NCBI GenBank assembly: GCA_003242685.1
Contig: QGVD01000027.1
Coordinates: 1-40,362, forward strand
Direction of reading: 5' to 3'
Length of the DNA: 40,362 bases
Source of the DNA: Pseudomonadota bacterium
GTDB lineage: Bacteria > Pseudomonadota > Gammaproteobacteria > Steroidobacterales > Steroidobacteraceae
Position 1 is the first letter of the stretch. Each line of letters begins with the position of its first letter. Below are positions 9,004-16,664 of this stretch, piece after piece. The notes under the pieces were generated by a model. That model did not search any database and was not told where the DNA came from. It was given only the letters and a program-made list of their open reading frames with translations. The position numbers were made by a program, and so were the translations under genes.

Positions 9004-9032
9004 ATGCGGCCGGCGGTTGCGGCCGGCCGCAT
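9004..9032. terminator. Strong hairpin between convergent genes
   Basis: A perfect 11-bp stem is formed by 9004-9014 and 9022-9032 with a 7-nt loop. It lies between the convergent ends of the membrane regulator (stop at 8996) and minE (stop at 9058). There is no T-run, so if it terminates transcription it does so without the classical tail, or it protects the 3' ends. Confidence 0.5.
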
Positions 9033-9057
9033 CGTCAGGAGGGTCCGGCGTCCGCGG

Positions 9058-9321
9058 TCAGCTCCGCGCGCCGCCCGGAAGGGAGACACTCAGCTCGAGG
9101 ACGTCGTGACCGTCCTCGCGCTGCAGATTGATGTGCACCGCTTCCGGATCGACGTTCACGTACTTGCGGATCACCTCGAGCAGCTCGCTGCGCAGAACCG
9201 GCAGATAGTCCGGGCCGCCGCGCGCGGTGCGCTCCTGAGAGACGATGATCCGCAGCCGCTCCTTGGCGACGGAGGCGGAGTTGCCGGACGAACGGCGGAA
9301 GAATGCCAGCAGTCTGTCCAT
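9058..9321 (-). CDS. minE: Cell division topological specificity factor MinE
   Basis: This is an 87-residue protein, the usual size for MinE. ATG 9321 is chosen because it gives the standard N-terminus (MDRLLAFFRR) and lies one base after the minD stop; upstream in-frame codons would read into minD. The MinD-binding and membrane-targeting segment (SASVAKERLRIIVSQER) is intact, followed by the topological specificity domain (LRSELLEVIRKYVNVDPEAV, then VLELSVSLP). MinE stimulates the MinD ATPase and drives MinCD off mid-cell, so the Z-ring is placed centrally. It is the last gene of a minC-minD-minE operon. Confidence 0.97.
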   Translation of the reverse strand: MDRLLAFFRRSSGNSASVAKERLRIIVSQERTARGGPDYLPVLRSELLEVIRKYVNVDPEAVHINLQREDGHDVLELSVSLPGGARS

Positions 9322-9322
9322 G

Positions 9323-10135
9323 TCAGCCTCCGAAGACGCGCGCGAAGAAGCTCTTCTTCGGCTCTTCGATGTAGCGCAGCGGAATTTCCTCGCCGAGCAG
9401 GCGCGAGACGGCATCCTCGTAGGCCTTGGCCACGATGCTCTCCTGATTGAGGATGACGGGCGTGCCCGCGTTCGATGCGGAGAGGACGTCCGGCGACTCG
9501 GGAATGACGCCGAGCACGTCGATGCCGAGGATCTCCTTCACGTCGGCGACGCTCATCATCTCGCCCGCCGCGACGCGCCGCGGGCTGTAGCGGGTGAGCA
9601 GCAGATGTTCCTTCACGCCGCCGTTGCCCTGCTCGGCGCGCAGCGTCTTGCTCGCGAGAAGGCCGAGGATCCGGTCCGAGTCGCGCACCGAAGAGACTTC
9701 CGGATTGACCACGACGATCGCGCGGTCCGCGAAGTACATCGCGAGGTGCGCGCCCTTCTCGATGCCCGCGGGCGAGTCGCAGATGATGTAGTCGAAACCG
9801 TCGGCCTCGAGCTCCTTGAGCACGCGATGCACGCCTTCGGAAGTGAGCGCTTCCTTGTCGCGCGTCTGCGAGGCCGCGAGGATGTAGAGCGATTCGATGC
9901 GCTTGTCCTTGATGAGCGCCTGCTTGAGCGTGCAGTCGCCCTGGATGACGTTGACGAAGTCGTACACCACGCGGCGCTCGCAACCCATGACGAGGTCGAG
10001 ATTGCGCAGGCCGATGTCGAAGTCGATCACTGCGACTTTCTTGCCCCGCCGCGCGAGCCCGCAGGCGACGCTGGCCGAGGTCGTCGTCTTGCCGACGCCC
10101 CCCTTGCCGGAAGTAACTACGATGATCTCGGTCAA
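9323..10135 (-). CDS. minD: Septum site-determining ATPase MinD
   Basis: This 270-residue protein matches MinD in length and sequence. The deviant Walker A motif GKGGVGKTTT is at residues 10-19 with both lysines, followed by DFDIGLRNLD and the family block MGCERRVVYDFVNVIQGD. The switch II region DSPAGIE is also present. The C-terminus ends in a short amphipathic membrane-targeting helix (EPKKSFFARVFGG). MinD binds the inner membrane when loaded with ATP, recruits MinC to block FtsZ assembly, and is released by MinE. The gene lies 42 nt after minC and one base before minE. It shows nothing unusual. Confidence 0.98.
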   Translation of the reverse strand: MTEIIVVTSGKGGVGKTTTSASVACGLARRGKKVAVIDFDIGLRNLDLVMGCERRVVYDFVNVIQGDCTLKQALIKDKRIESLYILAASQTRDKEALTSEGVHRVLKELEADGFDYIICDSPAGIEKGAHLAMYFADRAIVVVNPEVSSVRDSDRILGLLASKTLRAEQGNGGVKEHLLLTRYSPRRVAAGEMMSVADVKEILGIDVLGVIPESPDVLSASNAGTPVILNQESIVAKAYEDAVSRLLGEEIPLRYIEEPKKSFFARVFGG

Positions 10136-10177
10136 AGCTGGACCCTCCTGGAACAGTGCCGTTCGACGGCGGCTCCC

Positions 10178-10897
10178 TCAGCCGCCGATGCGTGCGAAAC
10201 GAAGATCGCTGCCTTCCAGCCACGCCTGGACGGGCTGGCCGGCGAGCTCGGCCGGGATGGTCTCGAAGACGCGGAACACGCCGGCGATCGAGACGAGCTC
10301 GGCATGGAATTCCTGGCAGAAGACGCGCGCGGTCTCGTCGCCGTGCGCGCCCGCCATCGCCCGGCCGCGCAGCGGTCCGTAGACGTGCACACAGCCGTCG
10401 GCGATGACCTCGGCGCCGGCGCCCACCGGAGCGGTGACCACGAGATCGCGCTGGCGCGCGTAGATGCGCTGTCCCGAGCGCACCATCTGATGGTGCATCA
10501 GCGCCGGCAGCCCCTCGGGTTGGGGCTGCGCGGGCTGCACGACCGGCGCGCTGCGGCTCTGCGCGCGGAACTGCGCGATCACGGGCAGATCGAGCGCACG
10601 CGAGAGCTCCTCGACGCCGGGCGAGCCCTGGGCGAGACCCACCGGCAGCATGCCGGCGCGCCGGATCGCGTCGAGCACCGTGCGGACCACTGCCGGTTCG
10701 GGCTTCTCGGGAAGCGCACTCAGGTCGAGAGAGACGGCGGTGCGGCCGAAGAATCGGGGTGCCGTCGCGATGCGCCCGGTGAGCTCGTCGAGAATGGTGC
10801 CCGGGTCGGTGGTGCGGATCCGCACCTGCATCATGTCGACCTGGCCGAAACGAATCTCGAGCGCGATCTCGCGTGCCGCTTCCGCTGCCTTGTTCAT
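10178..10897 (-). CDS. minC: Septum site-determining protein MinC
   Basis: This 239-residue protein is the FtsZ assembly inhibitor of the Min system. The N-terminal domain, residues 1-105, contains DLSALPEKPE. A proline- and glutamine-rich linker (VQPAQPQPEG) leads into the C-terminal beta-helix domain, which has the typical MinD-binding and dimerisation features: VRSGQRIYARQRDLVVTAPVGAGAEVIADG, then VYGPLRGRAMAGAHGD and FCQEFHAELVSIAG. The start at ATG 10897 gives the expected N-terminus. It is the first gene of the min operon; the 241 nt upstream to the M48 protease gene would hold the promoter, although I could not pick a convincing -35/-10 pair there. Confidence 0.96.
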   Translation of the reverse strand: MNKAAEAAREIALEIRFGQVDMMQVRIRTTDPGTILDELTGRIATAPRFFGRTAVSLDLSALPEKPEPAVVRTVLDAIRRAGMLPVGLAQGSPGVEELSRALDLPVIAQFRAQSRSAPVVQPAQPQPEGLPALMHHQMVRSGQRIYARQRDLVVTAPVGAGAEVIADGCVHVYGPLRGRAMAGAHGDETARVFCQEFHAELVSIAGVFRVFETIPAELAGQPVQAWLEGSDLRFARIGG

Positions 10898-11138
10898 CGT
10901 TGAAGTCTTGCTTCTCGAGGAGAACCGAAGGATGCCTCACCGGGTGGAGTCACGCGCGCGCCGCGCGCGGGTGCGACCCCGGGAAGTGGCGCAGTGTACT
11001 TGGAGCGGGCCGCGGATGCATGACTCGCGTGCGTGAGCGAGCGTGGCGGGAGCGGGCACTGCCGAGCTCAAGAAATCTCCGGCCACAGCGACCGGGACGC
11101 CGGCTCGTCTCAGCGCGGTGGCTGGCGCTCGGCCGTGC

Positions 11139-12572
11139 TCACTTCTCCACCACCCGCTTGACGAGCGTGCCTGCCGGCAGCGGTGTCGAGGTGTCCGGCT
11201 GCTGGTTGAGGATGGCGAGTGTCTTGACGTCGACCGCGGAAGGGTAGGCCCGCGCGAACTCGTCGAGAGACATCGCGCGCGGGAGCTTCACCACGTCGAT
11301 GCGCCGGGGCTGGATCTTCAGAGCATCCGGATCGGTGAGGGGTGCGAAGCTCGAGATCGCCTGCAGGAAGGCGCGCTCGAGCGCAGGGTACCGGCTCACC
11401 GGCGCGTAGCCGATGATCCGGTACGTCCGGTTGTCGTGAGCGACGAAGCCCGCGACGCCCTGAAGAGCGCCCTGCTGCGTCTGTGCGGCGAATCGCGCGA
11501 GCACCGCGGGCAGCCCGTTGATCGTCTCGCGCGCGGCGGGACCGGGCTGCAGGCCCTGCTGAGAGAGGAACTGCCGCGCGGCTTCCTCCGGCGCGCCAGG
11601 CGCGAGGGTCAGCTCCAGTGCCCCGTCCTGTTGTGGAGAGACGGCAACCACGGCCTGCGGAAGATTCTGTGTCTTCCAGCCTTCGGGGAATTCGAGGCGG
11701 AACCTGAGCTCGGGGTGCATGAACGTACTCTCGCGGAAGAAGCCCTGCCTCGGGTTCTCACCGAACACGAGCCCGTCGATCGCCGACAGATACTCCGTGC
11801 GGCCGAGGCGCAAGTTGTCGGGAAGCGAAGGCAACTCGGCTACGCGCGCCTGAGCCCTCGCGATGCGCTCGCCCGGGTCGGGATGCGTCGAAGCCCACAC
11901 GGGAAGCGGGCTGCCGCCCTCCGCGGCGGAGATGCTCTGCAGAGTGGCGAAGACGTCGTCCATCTCACGCACGTCGTAGCCCTGCTGCAGGGCGTAGCGG
12001 AAACCGAGCTCGTCGGACTGCCGCTCGGCATCGCGTCCGTACTTGAGGAAGAGGAGCTGCAGTCCCGACCCCAGCAGGTCGCCGAACTGCTGGGCCTCGG
12101 GAACCAGGATCATCCCGAGCACGAGTCCGAGCTGCGCGATCTGCTGACGGCTGATCTGCTGCACCGAATGACGCGCGGTGACGTGCGCGATCTCGTGACC
12201 GAGCACCGCGGCGAGCTCGGCTTCCGAGTCCATGTAGGTGAGCATGCCGCGCGTGACGAAGATGTAGCCGCCGGGCAGCGCGAACGCGTTCGGCGTCGGA
12301 TCGTCGACGACCTCGAAGCTCCAGGGCAGATCCGGTCGCTCACTGTTGGCCGCGAGCGCCTTGCCGACGCGCTGCACGTACGCCTGGAGCTCCGGATCGT
12401 CGACCAGGCCGATCGAAGCGCGCACCTGCTCGGCAGAGCGTTTCCCGAGCTCGAGCTCCTGCGCCTCGGAAACGAGCGCGAGCTGCCGCTCGCCGGTTAC
12501 CGGATTGCGGGCACACGTCGCGGTCAGCACACCGATCGCGGCGATGAGGAGCGCCACTCGGAGCCTGGTCAT
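11139..12572 (-). CDS. M48-family zinc metalloprotease (BepA/YcaL-like), exported
   Basis: This is a 477-residue protein. ATG 12572 is chosen because it begins a clear export signal (MTRLRVALLIAAIGVLTATC); earlier in-frame codons give a long low-complexity leader. The cysteine after LTAT could be lipidated, although TAT is an imperfect lipobox. After NPVTGERQLALVS the M48 domain carries the zinc motif H126-E-I-A-H130 (LGHEIAHVTARHS) and the downstream ligand region (ERQSDELGFRYALQQGYD). The C-terminal 200 residues hold a beta-rich region and a LysM-like tail (ARAYPSAVDVKTLAILNQ, then GTLVKRV). Relatives degrade misfolded outer-membrane proteins or maintain the envelope. It is transcribed alone and is divergent from the cytochrome b561 gene. 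Confidence 0.9.
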   Translation of the reverse strand: MTRLRVALLIAAIGVLTATCARNPVTGERQLALVSEAQELELGKRSAEQVRASIGLVDDPELQAYVQRVGKALAANSERPDLPWSFEVVDDPTPNAFALPGGYIFVTRGMLTYMDSEAELAAVLGHEIAHVTARHSVQQISRQQIAQLGLVLGMILVPEAQQFGDLLGSGLQLLFLKYGRDAERQSDELGFRYALQQGYDVREMDDVFATLQSISAAEGGSPLPVWASTHPDPGERIARAQARVAELPSLPDNLRLGRTEYLSAIDGLVFGENPRQGFFRESTFMHPELRFRLEFPEGWKTQNLPQAVVAVSPQQDGALELTLAPGAPEEAARQFLSQQGLQPGPAARETINGLPAVLARFAAQTQQGALQGVAGFVAHDNRTYRIIGYAPVSRYPALERAFLQAISSFAPLTDPDALKIQPRRIDVVKLPRAMSLDEFARAYPSAVDVKTLAILNQQPDTSTPLPAGTLVKRVVEK

Positions 12573-12785
12573 GCACGGCAGGGTCGCATACGGCGTGCCC
12601 GACCGGTCCGGAAAGAGCGGTGGAGCGGGCCGTGTATCGTCCGGCCGGCTCACCGGATGAGGCGGAGCCGTGCGGGCATTGCGTATTCCGTGCGCTGCGG
12701 CCCGACCGGCATCCTCCCTGCGCACGTCGATGCGACACTTCGCTACACTTCGCCGTCGCGCCGACGGGGCGGTAACGACTTACGG

Positions 12786-13505
12786 ATGAATATGGCAGTA
12801 GAACGACTGACTCAGGAACGACGGCTCGTGTGGGATCTGCCCCTGCGCGCCTTCCACTGGCTGCTCGTGGCGAGCATCGCCGGCTCGTGGATCACGGCGG
12901 AGCTCGGCTTCGAGTGGATGGACGTCCATTTCTTTCTGGGCTATTTCACCATCGGGCTGCTGATCTTCCGCATCATCTGGGGATTCGTCGGCCCGCGGCA
13001 TGCCCGCTTCTCGAGCTTTCTGACCGGACCGCGCGGCTGGATCGACTACGCCCGTTCGCTCCGGGCGAAGACGCCGGTGTACAGCGTCGGACACAACCCG
13101 CTCGGCGGTCTCATGGTGATCGTGATGCTCGCGCTCGTCGCCGTGCAGGCGGGCACGGGGCTGTTCGTCACCGACGACATCGCGTTCTACGGCCCGTACA
13201 ACCCGGCGGTGAGCGGCGAGACCGCGTCGTTCCTGACGCGCATCCACCATCAGAACTTCAACCTGATCCTGCTCGCCGTCGCGCTTCACGTGCTCGCGAT
13301 CCTCTACTACGTGTTCGTGAAGCGGCAGAACCTGGTGGCGGCGATGCTCACCGGAAGGAAGCCCGCCGAGTGGGTGCCGGAGAACGAGGCGATCACGAGC
13401 TCGCAGCTCGGCAAGGCGCTCATCGTCATCGCGATCAGCGCCGGCGCGGTCTACTGGCTGCTGGCGGCTGCGCCGCCTCCGCCGCCCGACGAGTTCTTCT
13501 TCTAG
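12786..13505 (+). CDS. Cytochrome b561-type membrane protein
   Basis: This 239-residue integral membrane protein belongs to the b-type cytochrome family used by Ni/Fe-hydrogenases and other di-haem b561 proteins. It has four main hydrophobic helices. Likely haem ligands are His24 (RAFHWLLVAS), His48 (MDVHFFLGYF) and histidines in the later helices (RIHHQNFN, VALHVLAILYY). It ends in a proline-rich tail followed by DEFFF. The start at ATG 12786 is 6 nt before another in-frame ATG (12792), which is an equally possible start. Proteins of this family pass electrons between quinone and periplasmic c-type cytochromes. It is convergent with a cytochrome c' gene and they share a terminator, a pairing seen in other proteobacteria; the two may be functional partners. 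Confidence 0.93.
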   Translation: MNMAVERLTQERRLVWDLPLRAFHWLLVASIAGSWITAELGFEWMDVHFFLGYFTIGLLIFRIIWGFVGPRHARFSSFLTGPRGWIDYARSLRAKTPVYSVGHNPLGGLMVIVMLALVAVQAGTGLFVTDDIAFYGPYNPAVSGETASFLTRIHHQNFNLILLAVALHVLAILYYVFVKRQNLVAAMLTGRKPAEWVPENEAITSSQLGKALIVIAISAGAVYWLLAAAPPPPPDEFFF

Positions 13506-13526
13506 ATCGCCGGGGATACGCAAAGA

Positions 13527-13563
13527 AAAACGCGCGGCTTCCGGAATGGAAGCCGCGCGTTTT
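13527..13563. terminator. Bidirectional intrinsic terminator
   Basis: A perfect 12-bp GC-rich stem (13531-13542 with 13548-13559) has a 5-nt loop and is flanked by AAAA on the left and TTTT on the right, which extend the pairing and act as the U-tract on either strand. It lies between the convergent cytochrome b561 gene (ends 13505) and cytochrome c' gene (ends 13584), and should terminate both. Confidence 0.9.
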
Positions 13564-13583
13564 CGTCCGTGGCGCCTCGAGTG

Positions 13584-14066
13584 TTACTCGTTGCGGAACG
13601 AGTCGTGGCAGGAGCCGCAGGCCTTGCCGACCGCACCGGCCGCCTTGAGGGTCGCCGCCCGGTCACCGGTCTTCGCCGCCGCCGTGAGCGCCTGCGCCGC
13701 CTTGATCATGTCCTGCGTCTTCGCGTCGAACTCCGCCTTGCTGCCCCAGATGCCGTCGCGCGCCTGGGTCTTGAGGTTCTTGAACTCGCGCGTGTCCTGC
13801 TGGAACACGTCGCTGATCATCGGCGCGAGGAACTCGACGCGCTCCGCGGCCTTCTGTGCGAGAGCGGCGTCGAACTGAATGCGATTGCGCAGCATCGCGG
13901 CGAGCGGCGCGAAGGAGAAGTTCATCAGCTTGAAGAGAGCCTGGCGCGTTTCCACCGCCTGCTGTGCCTGCTGCTCAGGCGTCGGGGGCGCGTTCTGCGC
14001 CACTGCCGTGGACATCACGGCCACGGAACACATTGCTGCCAGCCCATATTTCACAAAGCGCTTCAT
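13584..14066 (-). CDS. Cytochrome c' (periplasmic mono-haem, class II)
   Basis: This is a 160-residue protein. ATG 14066 is chosen because it begins a standard signal peptide (MKRFVKYGLAAMCSVAV, ending STAVAQ); upstream codons give no sensible protein. The mature part is a four-helix bundle by pattern, beginning with a glutamine-rich helix and ending in the class II haem motif C150-G-S-C153-H154 (KACGSCHDSFR) close to the C-terminus, exactly where cytochrome c' carries it. Cytochrome c' proteins bind NO and CO and can protect against nitrosative stress or serve as electron carriers. It is convergent with the cytochrome b561 gene and is transcribed alone; the LysR gene ends 150 nt upstream. 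Confidence 0.93.
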   Translation of the reverse strand: MKRFVKYGLAAMCSVAVMSTAVAQNAPPTPEQQAQQAVETRQALFKLMNFSFAPLAAMLRNRIQFDAALAQKAAERVEFLAPMISDVFQQDTREFKNLKTQARDGIWGSKAEFDAKTQDMIKAAQALTAAAKTGDRAATLKAAGAVGKACGSCHDSFRNE

Positions 14067-14216
14067 TCCTTCAGTCCCCCAACGACTGGTGGTGTTTGCT
14101 CGCGCAGGAGTGTAACAGACGTGCCGCACGCCGCGAGCCGCGCGGGCTGTCTCCCCGGGGCGCACATCCCGGCACGCGCCGTGAAAAGTGACTTGCTCTT
14201 CCAGCAAGAATCAAAC

Positions 14217-15176
14217 TCAAACCGTTCCCGTCTGCACCTGACCCTGACCCGACAGCACGGATTCGATGTCCCGATCCCAGTAGGGCATCTCCGGACCGAA
14301 GATCCCCGCCAGCCAGTCCACGAAGGCGCGGATCTTCGCCGGCACGTGCTGCCGTCCCGAGTACACAGCGTAGATGTTGACGTCTGAAGCTCCGCTGAAC
14401 GCCGGGAGGACCCTGCGGAGCACCCCCCGACGCAGCTCCTGACTGACGTCCCAGGTGGACCGCAACGCAATGCCGATGCCGGCGATCACGGCCTCGCGGA
14501 CCACCTCGCTCGAGTTGGTCTGCAGGTAGCTCTGCGGCTTGAAAGAGACGGGGCCGTCCGGTCCCTCGAGGCGCCAGAGCGCCTGAGGGCTCGCAGCGAG
14601 CAGGCGGTGGTTGTAGAGGTCCTGCAGCTCGCGCGGCTCACCGTACTTCTCCAGATAGATCGGCGAAGCGCAGAGCACCCTCCGGTTCGGCGCCAGACGC
14701 CGGGCGACCAGGCTCGAGTCGGGCAGGGTGCCGATACGGACCGCGAGGTCGAAACCGCGGGCGACGAGATCGATGTACTCGTCCTGCAGCTCGACGTGGA
14801 GCCGCAGCTCCGGATTGGCATCGAGGAACGACTTCAGCCGAGGCGCGATGTGCACGCGTCCGAACGTCGTGGGAAGAGACACCTTGAGGAGTCCCCGGGG
14901 CTGCGCGCTGTCGACGGCCGCGACGTTCTCGGCCTCTTCGACGGCCGAGAGCACCGCCAGCACGCGCTCGTAGAAGCTCTGTCCCACTTCCGTCGGCGTC
15001 AGGCGGCGCGTCGTGCGCTGGAGGAGCCGCACGCCGAGCCGGTCCTCGAGCCGCGTGAGACGCTTGGAGATCATGGCCGGGGAGGAGTGCAGCTCGCGCG
15101 CGGCGGCCGAGAGACTCCCCGCCTTGATCACACGGGCGAACACCTCGTAGTCGAGCAGATCGGTCGTCTTTTCCAT
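14217..15176 (-). CDS. LysR-family transcriptional regulator
   Basis: This is a 319-residue protein. ATG 15176 gives the usual LysR N-terminus (MEKTTDLLDYEVFARV); upstream codons extend into a non-family leader. The N-terminal 60 residues are a winged helix-turn-helix (GSLSAAARELHSSPAMISKR, then LEDRLGVRLLQRTTRRLTPT), and the remainder is the effector-binding domain (RGLLKVSLPTTFGRVHIAP, DLAVRIG, LCASPIYL, VREAVIAGIGIALRS). It resembles the group around DsdC/AaeR-like and 'CrgA-type' regulators in its spacing. It is divergent from the signal-peptide-bearing SDR gene, which it probably regulates, as LysR proteins commonly control the divergent neighbour. The effector is unknown. Confidence 0.94.
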   Translation of the reverse strand: MEKTTDLLDYEVFARVIKAGSLSAAARELHSSPAMISKRLTRLEDRLGVRLLQRTTRRLTPTEVGQSFYERVLAVLSAVEEAENVAAVDSAQPRGLLKVSLPTTFGRVHIAPRLKSFLDANPELRLHVELQDEYIDLVARGFDLAVRIGTLPDSSLVARRLAPNRRVLCASPIYLEKYGEPRELQDLYNHRLLAASPQALWRLEGPDGPVSFKPQSYLQTNSSEVVREAVIAGIGIALRSTWDVSQELRRGVLRRVLPAFSGASDVNIYAVYSGRQHVPAKIRAFVDWLAGIFGPEMPYWDRDIESVLSGQGQVQTGTV

Positions 15177-15271
15177 TGCATTGCAGATCCCGGCGGAGAC
15201 GGCGTTCGACCGCCATCCGCCTCGAATTGGTGCCCGGCCGCATGCCGCGGCCGGGCCGAAAGACAAGACAC

Positions 15272-15294
15272 TGACATGCTCCGGCGGATTGTCA
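15272..15294. promoter_or_regulatory. Candidate LysR operator
   Basis: Inverted repeat TGACA (15272-15276) and TGTCA (15290-15294) are separated by 13 nt, in the 178-nt region between the divergent LysR and SDR genes and about 60 nt before the SDR start. The position and symmetry suit a LysR binding site. The arms are short, so chance is not excluded. Confidence 0.35.
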
Positions 15295-15354
15295 ACGCCG
15301 GTGCGCCCCCGTGCTATCTTGCGCGCCCGGATCGCTGCGTGAGGTCTTCTTTAC

Positions 15355-16167
15355 ATGTTCAGGCGGATACTGCTCCTCTCACTGCTCGCATTCCTGCCGC
15401 TCACCGCAACCGCTGCGCTCGATCCCGGCGCGCCCACGGTGCTCATCACGGGTGCCAACCGGGGTATCGGGCTCGAGCTCGCACGCCAGTACGCCGCGCT
15501 CGGCTGGAACGTCATCGCCACCACGCGCCGGCCGCCCGATGATCCCGGGCTCGCAGAGCTGCGGGCCATCCAGGAGAAGCATCCGCGGCTCGTCATCGAG
15601 CGGATCGACGTCACGAAGACGGAGATGATCCGCGCGGTCGCCGAGAAGTACCGCGACCAGCCGATCGACGTGCTGATCAACAACGCGGCGGCCGTCGAGG
15701 ATACCTTCGCCGCCGACATGGAAGAGGCCAACACGCCGTTCGACAGGATCGACTTCGACGACGCGCGGACGGACTTCGACGTCAATACGCTCGGGCCGAT
15801 GCGCATGGCGCAGGCGTTCCTGCCGCACATCGAGCGCTCGAAACAGAAGAAGATCGCGAACATCACCTCGCTCGCCGGCTCCTTCGGTCAGCCGCTGCCC
15901 GGCGCGATCGCGATGAACTACTCGGCGAGCAAGGCGGCGCTCAACAAGTACTCGGTGCTGCTCTCCATCGCGCTGAAGGAGCGCGGCATTCTTGTCGGCC
16001 TGTTCCAGCCGGTGTTCGTCGCGAGCAAGAAGGACATGAAGAACATGCAGAACGCGTCGCCGGTGGACGTCGAGGTGGCAAAGCTCATCAAGCACATCGA
16101 GCAGATGTCGCCCGAGACGAGCGGCAAGATCGTGAACTTCCAGACGGGTCGGATCGATCCCTTCTGA
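15355..16167 (+). CDS. Short-chain dehydrogenase/reductase with N-terminal signal peptide
   Basis: This is a 270-residue protein. The classical SDR features are intact: nucleotide-binding TGANRGIG at residues 32-39, NNAA in LINNAAAVED, and the catalytic pair Y189/K193 in YSASK with a preceding serine region (NITSLAGSFGQ). Most SDRs are cytoplasmic. This one begins with a typical Sec signal or membrane anchor (MFRRILLLSLLAFLPLTATA) immediately before the Rossmann fold, with no alternative start codon that would remove it cleanly. It is either exported or held at the inner membrane. The substrate cannot be told. The gene is divergent from the LysR regulator and is the last gene before the long intergenic region preceding cassette 2. 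Confidence 0.9.
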   Translation: MFRRILLLSLLAFLPLTATAALDPGAPTVLITGANRGIGLELARQYAALGWNVIATTRRPPDDPGLAELRAIQEKHPRLVIERIDVTKTEMIRAVAEKYRDQPIDVLINNAAAVEDTFAADMEEANTPFDRIDFDDARTDFDVNTLGPMRMAQAFLPHIERSKQKKIANITSLAGSFGQPLPGAIAMNYSASKAALNKYSVLLSIALKERGILVGLFQPVFVASKKDMKNMQNASPVDVEVAKLIKHIEQMSPETSGKIVNFQTGRIDPF

Positions 16168-16245
16168 CAGCCGAAGGCACCGTCCCCGCTGCGCGGCACC
16201 CACCTTTGCCGCTGCGGAAATACTCCTTATTCATTATGGATACGA

Positions 16246-16270
16246 CGGGCGGCGCAGGAAGCGCCGCCCG
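16246..16270. terminator. GC-rich hairpin downstream of the SDR gene
   Basis: A 10-bp perfect stem (16246-16255 with 16261-16270) closes a 5-nt AGGAA loop. It lies 78 nt downstream of the SDR stop codon. No T-run follows, so termination is only suggested by position. Confidence 0.45.
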
Positions 16271-16495
16271 CAGCATTCTCGATCTCCTCCGTATCCGGGC
16301 CGTCCGGTTCGAGTTCTCTCCCGTGCCACTGGAGCAACACCACGCGACACTCGTTACAAGAGAGGCGCGTTCCCGTGTCGAGTTGGCCAAACTAGCCTTG
16401 CGCAGACTGCCCGCGGCAGGCTGTCTTTGCTGCACCGCTTCTGCCGGGGAACGTAGGGAAAACCGCGTATGCCGGCGGAGTGGGGGCGCGGGGCA

Positions 16496-16549
16496 AGCTT
16501 GACGCGAGCTTGACAGAAGGCGGCTCCGGCCGGGGTCCCTGTGACAGGG
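16496..16549. promoter_or_regulatory. Tandem AGCTTGAC repeats and CCCTGT-G-ACAGGG palindrome
   Basis: AGCTTGAC occurs at 16496-16503 and again at 16507-16514, an 11-nt period that would place both on the same face of the helix. A perfect 13-nt palindrome (CCCTGT, G, ACAGGG) follows at 16537-16549. The cluster is 115-170 nt upstream of the first gene of cassette 2. These look like protein-binding sites; the binding protein is unknown. Confidence 0.4.
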
Positions 16550-16664
16550 TGCGCGTTATCATCGGCCGGAGCAGTCTGGGGCACGCCGCAATGGCGCACC
16601 ATTCCTGAGCGGATGGCGCCCGGACGCGTCGGCCCGGACTGAAGTGCAGATCGGGACGAGGTTC

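Larger units (their letters stand above)
16168..16664. other. 497-nt intergenic region upstream of cassette 2
   Basis: No convincing gene is present; short open frames on both strands here have no recognisable protein pattern. The region holds a hairpin near its start (16246-16270) and, near its end, the tandem repeats and palindrome listed separately at 16496-16549. It must contain the promoter for cassette 2. A TTGACA hexamer occurs at 16510-16515 but no good -10 element lies at the right distance. Confidence 0.6.

Noticed and set aside
11043..12785. N-terminal extension of the cytochrome b561 frame by about 580 codons
   Set aside because: It runs antisense through the M48 protease gene, and the cytochrome family begins at ATG 12786.
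16510..16515. TTGACA as the -35 element of cassette 2
   Set aside because: No recognisable -10 hexamer lies 16-18 nt downstream; the sequence is better explained as part of the AGCTTGAC repeat.
16206..16602. Small open frames in the intergenic region before cassette 2
   Set aside because: No ribosome site, no domain pattern, and a hairpin and repeats occupy the same stretch.
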